From contig CM066736.1 in assembly GCA_033961575.1 (NCBI GenBank), positions 79,818,852 through 79,882,851 on the forward strand: DNA of 64,000 nt, read 5' to 3'. Positions within the stretch are counted from its first letter, which is position 1; every line of letters starts with the position of its first letter. The DNA is from Aselliscus stoliczkanus. Lineage: Eukaryota; Chordata; Mammalia; Chiroptera; Hipposideridae. The position numbers and the translations under genes were made by a program. The notes beneath the pieces were generated by a model. That model was not told the origin of the DNA. It was given only the letters and a program-made list of their open reading frames with translations, and did no database searches. Positions 1 to 10,612 of the stretch are shown here, in pieces.

Positions 1-193
1 CTGGAAACTGGACAGAAAGTCAAAAGCAAAAGCATATCACATACCCAGCCACATCGTATTTGGTGTGTAAGAGGCCCTTACTGTCACCAAGTCACTGCCC
101 TGTGGCTATCATCAGTTCCAAGATAGCTGCAATCCGTTTTTTTTTTTAATTTTACTTTGCCATTTATTGTTTGTTTGTTTGTTTGTTTAAAAA

Positions 194-3055
194 ATTAGTT
201 TCAGGTGTACAAAGCAGTGCACAACATTTAAACCCCTCATGAAGTGATAACCCATCCCCCAAGCTACTACCCCTCTGACATCTTCTATAGCTGTTACAAT
301 ACCATTGATTATCTTCCCTATGTTGTACTCCACATCCCCTGACTACATATACTTATATATTTAGTTATAGTTGACATTCAGTATTATTCTACTTCAGTTT
401 CAGGTATATAGTGCATTAGACACAGTCTATGAATTGATCCCCCTGATAAGTCCAGTGCCCATATGGTACCTTACATGATCTTTACAACATACTGTATTAA
501 GTACCAATTTGTATTTCTTGATGCCTTTACCTTTTTCACCCTGCCCCCAACCCCTTCCCATCTGTCACCCTGATAGATCTAGTACCTATCTGGCACCATA
601 CCTAGTATTTTCAATATTATTGATTATAGTCTTGAGGGTATGCTACATCCCATGACTACTGTGTAAAAACCAATTTGTACTTCTCAATCCCTTCCCCTTT
701 CACCCGTCCTTAACCCCCTCTCATCTTAAAGAAGCCCCTCTAAGAGTCCTTGTAATACTGGTTTGGTGGTGATTAACTAACTCCTTCAGCTTTTTCTTGT
801 CTGGGAAGCTCCTTATTTGTCCTTCAATTCTAAATGACAGTCCTGCTGGGTAGAGCAATCTTGGTTGTGTGTCCTTGCTTTTCATCACTTGGAATACTTT
901 GTGCCACTCCCTTCTTACCCACAAAGTTTCTGTTGAGAAATCAGCTACCAGTCTTATGGGGGTCCCTTGTAGGTAACTAACTGCTTTTCTCTTAATGCTT
1001 TTAAGATTTCTTTCTTTGTACTTAACCTTTGGCACTTTAATTATGATGTGTCTTGGTGTTGGCCTCTTTGGGCTTATCTTGTTTGGGACTCTCTGTGCCT
1101 TCTCGGCTTGTATGTCTATTCCCTTCACCACGTTAGGGAAGTTTTTTGTCATTATTTCTTCAAATAGGTTTGAAATTCCTTGCTCTCTCTCTTCTCCTTC
1201 TGATACCCCTATAATGTGAATGTTGGTATGCTTGATATTGTCCCAGAGGCCTCTTAAAATCTCCTCAATTTTTTGGATTCTTTTTTCTTTTTGCTGTTCT
1301 GGTTGGGTGTTTTCTGCTACCTTATTTTCTACATTGCTGGTTGGATCCTCTGCTTCATCTAATCTACTGTTGGTTCCCTGTAATATATTCTTCATTTCCT
1401 TTATTGTATCCTTTATTTCTGACTGTTTCTTTTTTATGGTTTCCATCTTTATTTTTATGCTTCCTGTCTCTCTGTTGAAGTTCTCCCTGAGATCATTGGG
1501 CATTCTTATAACCAGTGTTTGGAACTCTGCATCTGATAGATTGCTTATCTCCATTTTGCTTAGTTCTTCTTCTGGATCTTTGTTCTGTTCTTTTATTTGG
1601 GACATGTTTCTATGTCTCCCTGTTTTGGCTGCCTCCCTGTGTTTGTTTCTGTGTATTAGGTAGGGCTGCTATGTCTTTTGGTCGTAGTATGAATGGCCTA
1701 TGTAGTAGGTGTGCTGTGGGGTTCAGAGGCGCAGTCTTTCTGGTCACCTGAACCACGTGCTCCAGGTGTGTCCCTTGTGTGGGTTGTGTGTGCCCTCCTC
1801 TGTAGTTGAGCCTTGGTTGATAATTGCACATCAATGGGAGGGACTGACACTTGGGCTCACTGGTTGTGAGGAATGGCCTTGACTACAGGAAGAGTTGTTG
1901 TGTAGGTAGTGACCCTACATAGCAGGATCTGCCTCAGCAGGACTCTGGTGTCTGCCCAGTCTGCTCTTTGGGTGTGTCTTTCTAGGAGGCAGCTGGGTGA
2001 TGCTGCAGCTTGTTTTGAAGCTGGCCACTGGGGGCACCAGCTTCAGGACCACCTTGGAGGGGGTCCACTGTAGGTCAAGTACAGCCACAACCTATGCCCC
2101 ACCCAGGACCACACAGCAGGAACCAGAAAGAAATCTACAGATGGCTGCTGCCCATGTTGTGCATGGAAGTTCCTTGAGAGGCCAAACCACAAACTAAGGC
2201 CGGCTGCCACTAGTGCTGGCTTAGGGCTGCTCAGCCAGAGGTACAGGATACACTCAAGCCAGATGCTGCTTGTCTGGGTTCCGTGAACCTTTGGGAGACC
2301 CTGGGAAAGTCTGCAGCTTGAGCCAAGGCAGGCAGTCCGCATGAAAAAGCCACTGAAAGCAGCCTAGGTGTGCCTGAAAGTTGGGCTGGGTCTAGAATCA
2401 CCAGGGCCAGACGAACGAACAGCGAAGACTCAGATATGGTGGCTACCTGTGTCCACACATGGAGAAGGGGAGGGCTCAGCAAAGAAACATTGACCTCCAC
2501 CAGCTCCTTAGTCCAGGAGAAAGCTGCCTCCCCAGCCCCGATCCCAAGCCAGACAACTCAGTTCCCCGCCATATGTCCCTGCTGCCTTGCTAGCTGCTGC
2601 CTCAGCACTGGAGCTCAGAGCGAGTGATTCAATTGGTGGGAAGTCTGTGCACAGTCCCTTTAGAGAAGCGCCTGTGAGTGCAGCCGCACTGTATCTCAGT
2701 CCCAGTCTCCTCTGGTTTTCACAACCAGAAAGTATGGGGACTTCTCTCCCTGGCACTGGAACCCTAGGCTGAGGTAGAGCTGGAATCTCTCGCCCTTCTG
2801 AGGGATGGGGGGACCCCCGACAGCTGAACTATCCCTCCCGATCTTTAATGGTCACATGTGGGTGAGTTTCCAGGCTGTTCCGCATCTCTGACCTTCCCAC
2901 CAGTCTGGAGGTGGCTTTTGCACGTCCTTGAAAGGCTTCATTTCAGCTTGACTTTAGGCAATTCTCAATAATGGTTGTTTTGTAGATTAATTGTAATTTT
3001 GATGTGGTTGTGAGAGAAGGTAAACACAGCGTTGACCTACTGGGACATCTTGGTT
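194..3055 (-). mobile_element. HAL1-like half-L1 retrotransposon, copy A (5' UTR + ORF1 + 3' UTR, no ORF2)
   Basis: On the minus strand it starts near 3055 with an L1-type 5' UTR of about 1.4 kb, then the 294-codon ORF1 (1605-721). It passes directly into an L1-type 3' UTR (720-194) ending in a form of tgtacacctgaaactaat, followed by an A-rich tail with AAAC repeats (193-138 on the + strand). No reverse transcriptase sequence lies between ORF1 and the 3' UTR. Copy B at 54711-57554 has the same junction. Families with this layout are called HAL1 and are mobilised by the L1 machinery. No convincing target-site duplication was found for this copy. Confidence 0.85.
721..1605 (-). CDS. LINE-1 type ORF1 protein (uninterrupted) of HAL1-like copy A
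   Basis: 294 codons, ATG to TGA without a stop. An N-terminal charged region is followed by a Glu/Lys-rich coiled-coil segment (about residues 45-115). An RRM-like core follows, with NIHIIGVSE (128-136) and TPRHIIIKV (183-191). The C-terminal domain (about 213-285) contains PIRLVADFSTET, RREWHKVF and LSFRIEGQIRSF, matching L1 ORF1p block by block. ORF1p is a trimeric RNA-binding chaperone that coats L1 RNA. It lies antisense inside PRCP intron 1. It is a retrotransposon gene, not a host gene; whether it is expressed cannot be told from sequence. Confidence 0.85.
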   Translation of the reverse strand: MSQIKEQNKDPEEELSKMEISNLSDAEFQTLVIRMPNDLRENFNRETGSIKIKMETIKKKQSEIKDTIKEMKNILQGTNSRLDEAEDPTSNVENKVAENTQPEQQKEKRIQKIEEILRGLWDNIKHTNIHIIGVSEGEEREQGISNLFEEIMTKNFPNVVKGIDIQAEKAQRVPNKISPKRPTPRHIIIKVPKVKYKERNLKSIKRKAVSYLQGTPIRLVADFSTETLWVRREWHKVFQVMKSKDTQPRLLYPAGLSFRIEGQIRSFPDKKKLKELVNHHQTSITRTLRGASLR

Positions 3056-3254
3056 GTGTCTCATTTCATGTTTTTTTAAGTGAACACTTAAAACAAATTG
3101 TTAAAATTTTATATCATAATTTCTTCCTTGTGAGTGGCAATATTAAACACATTACACATATATTATTGTGTATGTTTGTATGTGTGTTTGGCAGTGTTTT
3201 TAGACTTGGGAGGCGCATGTTTATAATAAGCTACAAAAATAGTAATGCAAGAAG

Positions 3255-3470
3255 CTCTTACTTCCCGCAGGCCCTTGCTGGGCACTTGCACACATGTATT
3301 ATCCAGCTTAATCATCACAAGACCCCTTTGGGGTAGGTAGTATTTTTTTTTTATTGTACATATAAGGAAACATGCCTAAAGACATGCAGTAACTTGTTCA
3401 AGTGTAGATAGCTCTAACAGATGGCAAAATTGTCACTCAAACTCAGATCTGTCTTCAAACTCCCTTCTCT
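3255..3470 (-). repeat. MIR relic
   Basis: Reads as the reverse complement of MIR: a gggcact, attatcc and aatcatcacaa run, a gaggaaactga-like core, and a cttgttcaag block. Confidence 0.55.
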
Positions 3471-3556
3471 TTTCACTACAACACAGAACATTTGTGTTTT
3501 TTGGGAGGAAAGAAAAGTTTTTGAAAGTTCCCTTGGTACAGATTTTGTTAGTACAG

Positions 3557-3558
<2 letters not shown>

Positions 3559-3606
<48 letters not shown>
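3559..3606. repeat. (GT)n microsatellite, 24 units
   Basis: Uninterrupted GT dinucleotides. Confidence 0.97.
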
Positions 3607-3607
<1 letters not shown>

Positions 3608-4340
3608 CAAGCTTTGATACTCCTGGCGTATGGCTAGCATGTTTGGTCAGCATCATTGTGATTTAATAATCTAATTTAAAAAAGGAACTACAACCCAAAC
3701 AATGGCCCTGATTCAGCAGATAGGAAAGTGAGGAAGTACTTGTTATCATTTGTCAGTGAATTTTTATTTTTATGCAGCTTGAACCACAGGTCACACTGCA
3801 GACACTGTCTGTTAAAACTGTCGGAAATCTCTGTCGCTTCCTGAGCACTGGTGGCCTCTTCCTTTGAGGGAGCAGCTCATGCAACAATTTCGGAAAGCAG
3901 TGGTGGTAACTTGCTTCTCCTTGGCATCTGATGCTTCCTTTCGCTAGAACAATTGGCTTTAAATGACAATGACCAGTGCAGCTAGCACAAACCAAAACAG
4001 GCTTTTTGTTTGCCTTTCTATGTGGTCTAATTTCTAGAAAATTATCTCACTTTACAAGAGAAAGGAATTCATATATGCCGAGCACCTCTCTGTCATCTCC
4101 TCAAGGGCATAACCTTGGGTCTCACTTACTTGTACATGTGGAGCTGAGCTGGTGGAAAAACTGAATGTTAATGTCCCATATTATCACAAACATTAAGTGC
4201 AAAGAACCTACTGCTGTTACTTATATACCTCCTGTGCTTTAGTCCAACTCTGAACATGTGAGTGTAACATGGTAAAATGGATATTGGCTGAGATACCAAG
4301 GGTCTTACATGCCACAAAATATGGATCATGGTTTTTACTT

Positions 4341-4628
4341 TTTTTTTTATTTTTTAAAGATTTTATTGGGGAATCGGGGAAGGGGAACAGACAAGTTGCT
4401 GTCCTTTGGTTCTTCAGTCTAGTTGCGGAGGACGTTGCTTCACTGGCTCATGTTGGTATCATCGTTGCACGCTTCCAGGATGAGGCAGATTGGTTGCCTG
4501 CCTCTGGACTGTTGTTCACCATCTGAGCTGTAGAGGGCAGTGTCACTGGCCCTAGTATGTGGGATTGGACCTGGGACTGCTGGCGTCCCAAGCCAGCTCT
4601 TAACCAGCGCGCCCCTCTGCCGGCCCCC
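4341..4628 (-). mobile_element. tRNA-derived SINE, long chimeric type
   Basis: Poly(T) at the left marks the A-tail of a minus-strand insertion. In sense it begins GGGCCGGC, has an A-box-like ggttaagagctgg and a B-box-like region, continues through gccagtgacactgccctct, and ends ccccaataaaatctttaaa. Same type as 13070-13483 and 36365-36816. Confidence 0.85.
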
Positions 4629-4879
4629 ATTGCTTCATTTTTAAAGTTTGAACTGACTGAGCCCATCCCTCCCAGCGTGTCTTTGCCCCATCCCTTGCTC
4701 AGCTAGGGCAGGCTTAGACATGCAAATGAATGTTAAGATCAACCTTTAACAACATAATCAGAGAAGTAAATCTGCAAGAGAAAAATCTCTTAATATTTAT
4801 TATAGTTATAATATATACAGACATTGCACACTGGTCATCTCATTGTTTTGTACACACTCTGCTGGGATATGGCTCCTAT

Positions 4880-5222
4880 AGTGCTGGTATCGCTCTGCTT
4901 GGAATATATTGTCTTCTTCCTTTCTCTGCCTGGCAAACTGCTGTTCATCCTTTGCTGTTCAGGTCTTGTATCACCATCTCTATGAAACTATGGGAGTATG
5001 GGACTGCTTTGCTTCTCTCCCACAAGCTGGGTAATTGACTTTTATCCCCTTTGTGCCTCCCATTGCACTTCATAGAAACTCCTTCTGTGCTTCTTCTGGA
5101 TTTCAGTGATTTGTTTGTATATTGGTATGTTCATAGAGTGTGGGCAGCCTGCGTGCTGTGATTACACCCATCCGTGCATCCTCAGTGTAGGCCATGAACA
5201 ACTGCTTGAATAAATAACTGGC
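4880..5222 (+). repeat. L2 LINE 3' relic
   Basis: Follows the L2 3' end order: a ctgcctggcaaact block, an actccttctgtgc block, then a final ttgaataaata-type end. Confidence 0.6.
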
Positions 5223-5929
5223 CCAAGCTGAAGTGATCACTCTCTCTTGTGAATTCTGTTAGCACTTGCTTTTATTTTGCCTAGTACTACCAATATGGCA
5301 TAGATACTGCCCAGTCAGAACAGGACTGGTCGTAGAGCTGAGGCCCGTTGCTGTGCCATAGGGTTAGTTCTTTAGGTCTGAAGGTCTGGAGAAGGGACTG
5401 GGACAGTGGGACAGGTGGGCACAAAGAAGGGGTGAGCATCACTCAGTGTTAAGGTAATTATTTGCCATCTGGTGTGCAAGTATTTCAATTTTTTAAGAAC
5501 TGGCAGAGAATCAGCCTTAGTTCTTCCAAGTAGTAAGTGCCTTAAAAATAGGATGTTGCTTTCACTGCTTAGGATTCCTCATATAGATAGATACCTAAGT
5601 GCAACTCAGAGGTATAGGTATTCAAAGCAAGTTAAACTTAAAACAAATGTTAATGTTTTTATATACCCTTATAAAAATCTGATTTTTGTCACATTATTGT
5701 TAATGGCGATGCCCTCCTCCTTGTCACCCAGGATAGAGTTCTTTGGAATCACCTGATTCCCTCCCTTTGCCCTCCACACCAAAATCCAATAATCACCAAG
5801 ACCTTCCCATGATTCCTCCCTAGTTTCTGTCCCTTCCGTTACATTCTTCGGGTTACCACCTTGTATAGGCCATATAATTCCAAGCTAACAATAGCCTCTT
5901 CAGTGCCTTTGTTCTTTCAGCCTCAGCCC

Positions 5930-6115
5930 AGTCCAGCTGGCACCACGGTTTTTCCTCCTCGCCTCTTTTCCAATCCAGGCTGTAGTGGCCCCCACATAAA
6001 CCCCACCTCCTCAGGGAAACCTTCCCCCCTGACACAGTCTAGCGGGAGCTGGTCTCCCCTAGTATTTATTCCCTGTAGCATTCATTTAATGGCTGTTAAC
6101 TGTGCTCTGCTTTGT
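5930..6115 (+). repeat. L2-like relic
   Basis: Diverged copy of the L2 3' segment (tcagggaaaccttccc, then tatttattccctgtagcattc). Weak call. Confidence 0.4.
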
Positions 6116-7062
6116 GAAGTGGTTCTTGTTGGCTGAACTGTAATTTTATCTTGGTATATGATATAACACGGTATTTTATCCTTTAAGTAGAAAGCATATA
6201 TACCCTATAATTAACACACCCATGGGGGCTTGTGGTTTAGGATGTTTAGATTTTTTAAATTTCCTGATAAACATCATTTTAAATTCTGTAGCTAGGTTGC
6301 TAAATGTGCAATTTTGTTAAAGAGAAATGCTATGACCCACTAAATTTAGTTTATAACCCACCAAAGGATCACAATCTCCATTTTATATAACACTAACCTA
6401 GACTATATGGGCCTTACAAAAGTGAATGTTTCTCCTGTAATGGAGAGGTAAGGCCTGGAATCAAAAATCTTTACTATAGGGAGAGTGTGAAGTATTGCCA
6501 AGAGAAGTACATAGCATGAGAGTTTAGAGGAGGGAGAATTGCATGTGAAAACTACTCCCTGTAGTAGGAAGATGATTCTTTTTGGAGGAGAAGGGATGTG
6601 GGTATTAGCAGTCATAGATTTTCCCTTGATATTTTAGTTAAAATCATTCCTTTCAAGGTGTTTTTTGTTTCTTGGTTGTTGTTGTTTTTTTTTCAAGGGA
6701 AGCTGGGAATAATATACCTACATTTCCTCTTTATTCACTGCCTTGTTTTCCTTCTCAGTGTTTTTATGCTTGCATAACAGCAGAACTCGTAATTGAGTTT
6801 CCAGACTTGGATTGTATTTCTAACACCTAAGAGCAAAGAAGATTACCATAAGGGAGAAGATTTATTTCTTGTTTTTAAAACTCACCCACTTTGGGGACAA
6901 ACAAGACTATTTTAAAAATGGGGAGCTCTCAGAGCCAGCAGGCTATCTATGGGAAAACATCATCACTTGTGAATAGTTGGAATTACCTTCTCATTGTAGG
7001 CTGCCTGGATTATAGTTTTAAAGGGAGGCAATCTCCTATAGCAAGTAGTGTTGGCAGACTAT

Positions 7063-7160
7063 TATTATTTTTTAATTTTTTTAAATTTTTCAGTTATCAT
7101 TGACATACAATCTTATATTAGGGCATACAATATTATATTAATTTCCCTCAGAATGTGGGT
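7063..7160 (-). repeat. Short L1 3' end
   Basis: T-rich start followed by ttgacatacaat and tattatattaattt, the reverse complement of a common L1 3' terminus. It runs into a CTTC microsatellite. Confidence 0.55.
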
Positions 7161-7164
7161 TTGT

Positions 7165-7239
7165 TTCCTTCCTTCTTTTCCTTCCTTCTTTCCTTCCTTC
7201 CTTCCTTCCTTCCTTCCTTCCTTCCTTCCTTCCTTCCTT
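7165..7239. repeat. (CTTC)n microsatellite
   Basis: Mostly perfect CTTC tetranucleotides, slightly interrupted at the left. Confidence 0.95.
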
Positions 7240-7499
7240 AATAAATGAGCCTTTGGTTAGATTCTTTGTGGCATCTTGCTTCCCTTCTAGAAGATCCTTT
7301 ATGTAAAGGCTACCTTACATTATTTTTACTGCCTTAATGAGGACAGAATTGTACCTGGGGAAAATGTATCATCAAACTGTTTCTTAGGTTCCCTAGGGTC
7401 ACATGCCAAATGTTTGAAAATATCCATATAGTGGTAATGTACTTCTCTGTGTGTTACTACAAGAAAAAATTATGAATCAATCATCAGGGGCATTTGCTG

Positions 7500-8110
7500 T
7501 GTGGATGACAAAGGTGCCCATACTAAACCTGACAAGCTCAGGAGAGGACTACATGGCGGGCCTTACAAATTCAGAGACCGAAAGTAACCACATAGGATGG
7601 GCTGAACATGAAAATTCCTAACTAAAAGCGGTTGATGACCCATAGTCGTATCCTTGGCCTGTTGCTTCCTTGACAAAGGCCAATCTTTACCTGAAGTGAG
7701 CCTGTCTATTGTCTTTTTGCATCTAAGATAACATACCCTTGGAATGTCCAGTAATCTTCTTTTCCAGATCCATCAGGGCACAACCATCACACCAGAGCAC
7801 AGATCACAGAACCCCTCATCGTTGTCTTGTTCCCCAAATACCATCTCTATGTAAATGTTGATTGTTAGCTATCCTGTGCCACCAATGTAAAAGAAGTATG
7901 TGTCTCTCCATTTTACTTTCTATCCAATCCCAGAGATTTCCCCGCTTTGCTTTCTCCCACCCCCTTAATCTACTACCAGTGGACTTCATATAACCTTCCT
8001 TACATCTCCTCCAGTGTATAAAATAAGCTGTGAAACTGCCATTTTCCAGAGCATTTTCTTAATCCATTGAAATTTTGCTTCGTCACCTTGGCTCAAATAA
8101 ACTTGTTAAG
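7500..8110 (+). mobile_element. Old solo LTR-like element, copy 1
   Basis: Aligns by eye with 18795-19318 over most of its length: aaacctgaca and gctcagg near the start, ctttttgcatct in the middle, gatctactaccagtgga, then a tataaaata box and an AATAAA near the end. This order (U3, TATA, polyadenylation signal) suggests a retroviral LTR. No gag, pol or env sequence is attached. A SINE is inserted at its right end. Confidence 0.6.
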
Positions 8111-8229
8111 GGCCGGCCGAGTGGCGCGGTGGTTAAGAGCTGGCTTGGGACGCCAGCGGCCCCGGTTCGGATCCTACATATGAGGGTCAGTGACACTGCC
8201 CTCAAAAAAAACAAAAACAAAACCAAAAA
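8111..8229 (+). mobile_element. tRNA-derived SINE, short monomer type
   Basis: Begins ggccggccgagtggcgc, has the B-box-like ggttcggatcc, and the A-rich tail starts straight after ctgccctc. Flanked by near-identical repeats: aaataaacttgttaa on the left and aaataaactcgttaa on the right. Confidence 0.9.
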
Positions 8230-8639
8230 CAAATAAACTCGTTAAACTTCTCTACAGGTTTGGACATTTTTTACGTCCACAACTATAATTCAAACTTGAG
8301 CCATTACACATGGTCGGGGATTTGTATACGTACTACCTTGACTCCTTGCAACCTTGTAAGGAAGATATTAGTAGCTCCTTTTATAGGTGAGTCAGTTGAG
8401 ATTCAGAGTTGTGAAAAGTTTGCTGGAATTCACCCAACTGGAAAGGGGCACAATCAGCATTTTAACCCACGATTGTCAGGCTGCAAAGCTGGGCTCTTTC
8501 CACTGGAGAAGGAGCACTCCGCTCTGGACCTGGGGTTGCCCTGGAAAGCTTTGTGGAGGGGACAGTGCTTGAGTAGACACTCGGGTGGATGGAGGAGAAG
8601 TAGGAGTTTTCTGTAATGACTTGAGGGAGGAGGATATTC

Positions 8640-8830
8640 TAGTCCGGGAGAAAATCGTGGGAGCCAGCATGGGACTTGAGAACGTGTACTAGGTCCGGGG
8701 ATTTCTGCATTATGAAGCAGGAGCGGGGCACGTGGTAGGAGACGAGGTTGTAAAAGAGGTGGCTGGGTCCTGGCGCGGGCTCTATCAGCTCCCTGGAGCT
8801 TGCCTTCGCTGCAGCCGCCTGCACCAGCAC
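8640..8830. other. Local CpG-rich patch in intron 1
   Basis: About eleven CpG dinucleotides fall within roughly 190 bases in otherwise CpG-poor DNA. Minus-strand open frames of 83 and 161 codons cross it but match nothing I know. No TATA box or exon could be assigned. It may be a decayed island or an unrecognised element. Confidence 0.35.
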
Positions 8831-8934
8831 TTGGTTGGGCTGCATCTCCTCTTGCTGCCATAGCAAACATCCTGTGCTTACCGCATTCATAATGTGCGTC
8901 TTTTGTGTGGAAATCGTGTCTTTGCTTGCTTGTC

Positions 8935-9035
8935 TCCACTAGACTGTGGTCTCTTGGAGAGCAAAGGCTGAGCCCTTTATCCTTGTATCCAGTGTAGCCA
9001 GGCGCATGCAGCGGGCGCTTGGGAAGTGGGGGAAG
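8935..9035 (+). repeat. L2 LINE 3' relic
   Basis: Reads actagactgtggtctcttgg, then a tatccagtgtagccaggcg block, then a ggcgcttgg-like end, the order of the L2 3' terminus. Confidence 0.6.
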
Positions 9036-9557
9036 AGTGAAAGGGCCTTGTCCTCACTAAGGAGAATCGGTGTTAATCAGAGTCACTTTTCTGTTTATCA
9101 CTCTTGTACTCTTTCAAAGTTGAGTTGGATTTTAACCCGATAATTTTAGGATTTGTTCATGTTTCCTGAGGTTAACACACCTGATGGAAAGAGAAGAGTT
9201 TTACTGGTGTCATGTTCCACTTCTCACTTCTGCTCAATTCAACTCAACGTCTGATGGAAGAAATCCTGTGCCCATTGTGTGCTTTGTGCTGTGGGGGTTC
9301 AGACAGGAACGAGAAAGGAGGGAGAAAGGAGGGGCAGTATGGCGTGGTGGGGAAAAATGCAGCCTCTCCACTTCACAGGGTTCCTGTGGAGATCAAATGA
9401 GAGACTGTACACTTAGTCCTTAGTGCATCCCTTACATTATTCACAGGGGCAGTGGGAATAATACATATGGTTTGATGAATAAATAGAGTCTGACATCTTA
9501 TATGTGGTTACTTAGTGTTGGGGATTATAATAATACAGCAGGTATACGATATGTATA

Positions 9558-10155
9558 CTGGAGGTGCCAAAAAATTTATACACGTTTTAAGGCATGTTAT
9601 CTATGTATTACTTTTCGAAGTTGAATTGAATTATGGTAGCAATGTATAGTATAATGGTCACTCAAAAGATGGTGTTAATCAAATGAAAACTAGCATTAGC
9701 ATGCGACAAGCAGGGCAGTCAAAGAAAATGGCAGAAGCACGGTTGACGTTTGAAAAGCCCAAGACCATTTTGAAGTGGTATTTGAAATCTGAGAACGTTG
9801 TGGAAGTACAAGAACCATGGAGGCGTGAACATGCAACAGAACCTCCAACACGCTTAACAATTGCACACATTCGTGATAAGTGTGAGACGCATGGTACTAC
9901 TCTGTGAAGAAATTGAAACGGCATATGCAGCGATACCCGTGGACACTTTGGTCAACGTTGCTCAAGCAGTAGTTCACCGTAATCAGAAGTGTCTGGACGC
10001 TGATGGTAACCACTTTGAGTACCTCTTGTAATTGCGGAAGTCAAATGTGACTTGTATTTATATTTTGTTATCAGTATATATTGAGTATTATGATTTTAAT
10101 ACAATTTTTTCCTTTCTTAAAATGTGGATACATTTTTTTTTTTTGGCACCCTCTG
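9558..10155 (+). mobile_element. Internally deleted mariner (Tc1/mariner) transposon
   Basis: 598 bp between TA dinucleotides (9556-9557 and 10156-10157). The left end ctggaggtgccaaaaaa and the inverted right end cagagggtgccaaaaaaa form terminal repeats that extend with gaps to a shared gttttaag/attttaag block. Inside, 9683-9907 encodes a mariner-type N-terminal DNA-binding region. A separate frame ending at the TAA near 10031 encodes a mariner-like C-terminus with CLDADGNHFEYLL. The central DD34D catalytic part is missing, so it cannot encode transposase; it could have been mobilised only in trans. Confidence 0.85.
9683..9907 (+). pseudogene. Mariner transposase, N-terminal fragment
   Basis: 74 codons. 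KTILKWYLKSENVVEVQ and ATEPPTRLTIAHIRDK resemble the first helix-turn-helix region of mariner transposases. It stops where the internal deletion begins; the C-terminal remnant continues in another frame from about 9905 to 10031. Non-functional as transposase. Confidence 0.75.
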
Positions 10156-10484
10156 TATATAGATAACTACAACGCAAAGCTACATTTGAAAAGCACTATA
10201 CTAGAACTAAAATTCCTGTGGAAGCACAAAGAAGGCAGAAAGGCCAAGGAATGTTCATATAGGAAGTGGCACGGAATAAAATCCCCTGGACCCTTTTACA
10301 CTGGCATACGGAACTAGAAGGTTGTGGAGATTAAAGGCTTAATTAACTACTGCCTGCACTGAGACTCCACCTCTGTGACTAACCTATTCAAATTAGGCCT
10401 ACTCTTGTTTTCTCTGTCAGCATCAAATCTGCACAGTTTCTAAGTGTTTCTTTCTTGGTGTATTTCCTTGTTTGTTGTCTGTTT

Positions 10485-10612
10485 CTTTCACTAGACTATA
10501 GCACTATGAAGGCAGTGACCATATTCATCTTGTTCACTGTTATACCTCTAGCGTTTATCCCATGGTAGGCACTCAAGAAATACTTGTTGAATGAATGAAT
10601 GAATGACTACAA
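10485..10612 (+). repeat. L2 3' relic with (GAAT)n end
   Basis: ctagactatagcactatgaa, then a gggcagtgacc-like block, then ggtaggcactcaagaaatac and ttgttgaatgaatgaatgaa, as in the L2 3' terminus. Confidence 0.65.

Noticed and set aside
995..1751. Several plus-strand open frames (74-147 codons)
   Set aside because: They are antisense shadows of the ORF1 of copy A; the minus frame carries the L1 ORF1p motifs.
3559..3606. CRISPR-like regular repeats anywhere in the window
   Set aside because: All tandem arrays are simple microsatellites or duplications without spacers, and the DNA is mammalian.
8454..8939. 161-codon minus-strand open frame
   Set aside because: Low-complexity composition, no recognised domain, overlaps an L2 relic at its edge; kept only as a CpG-rich patch.
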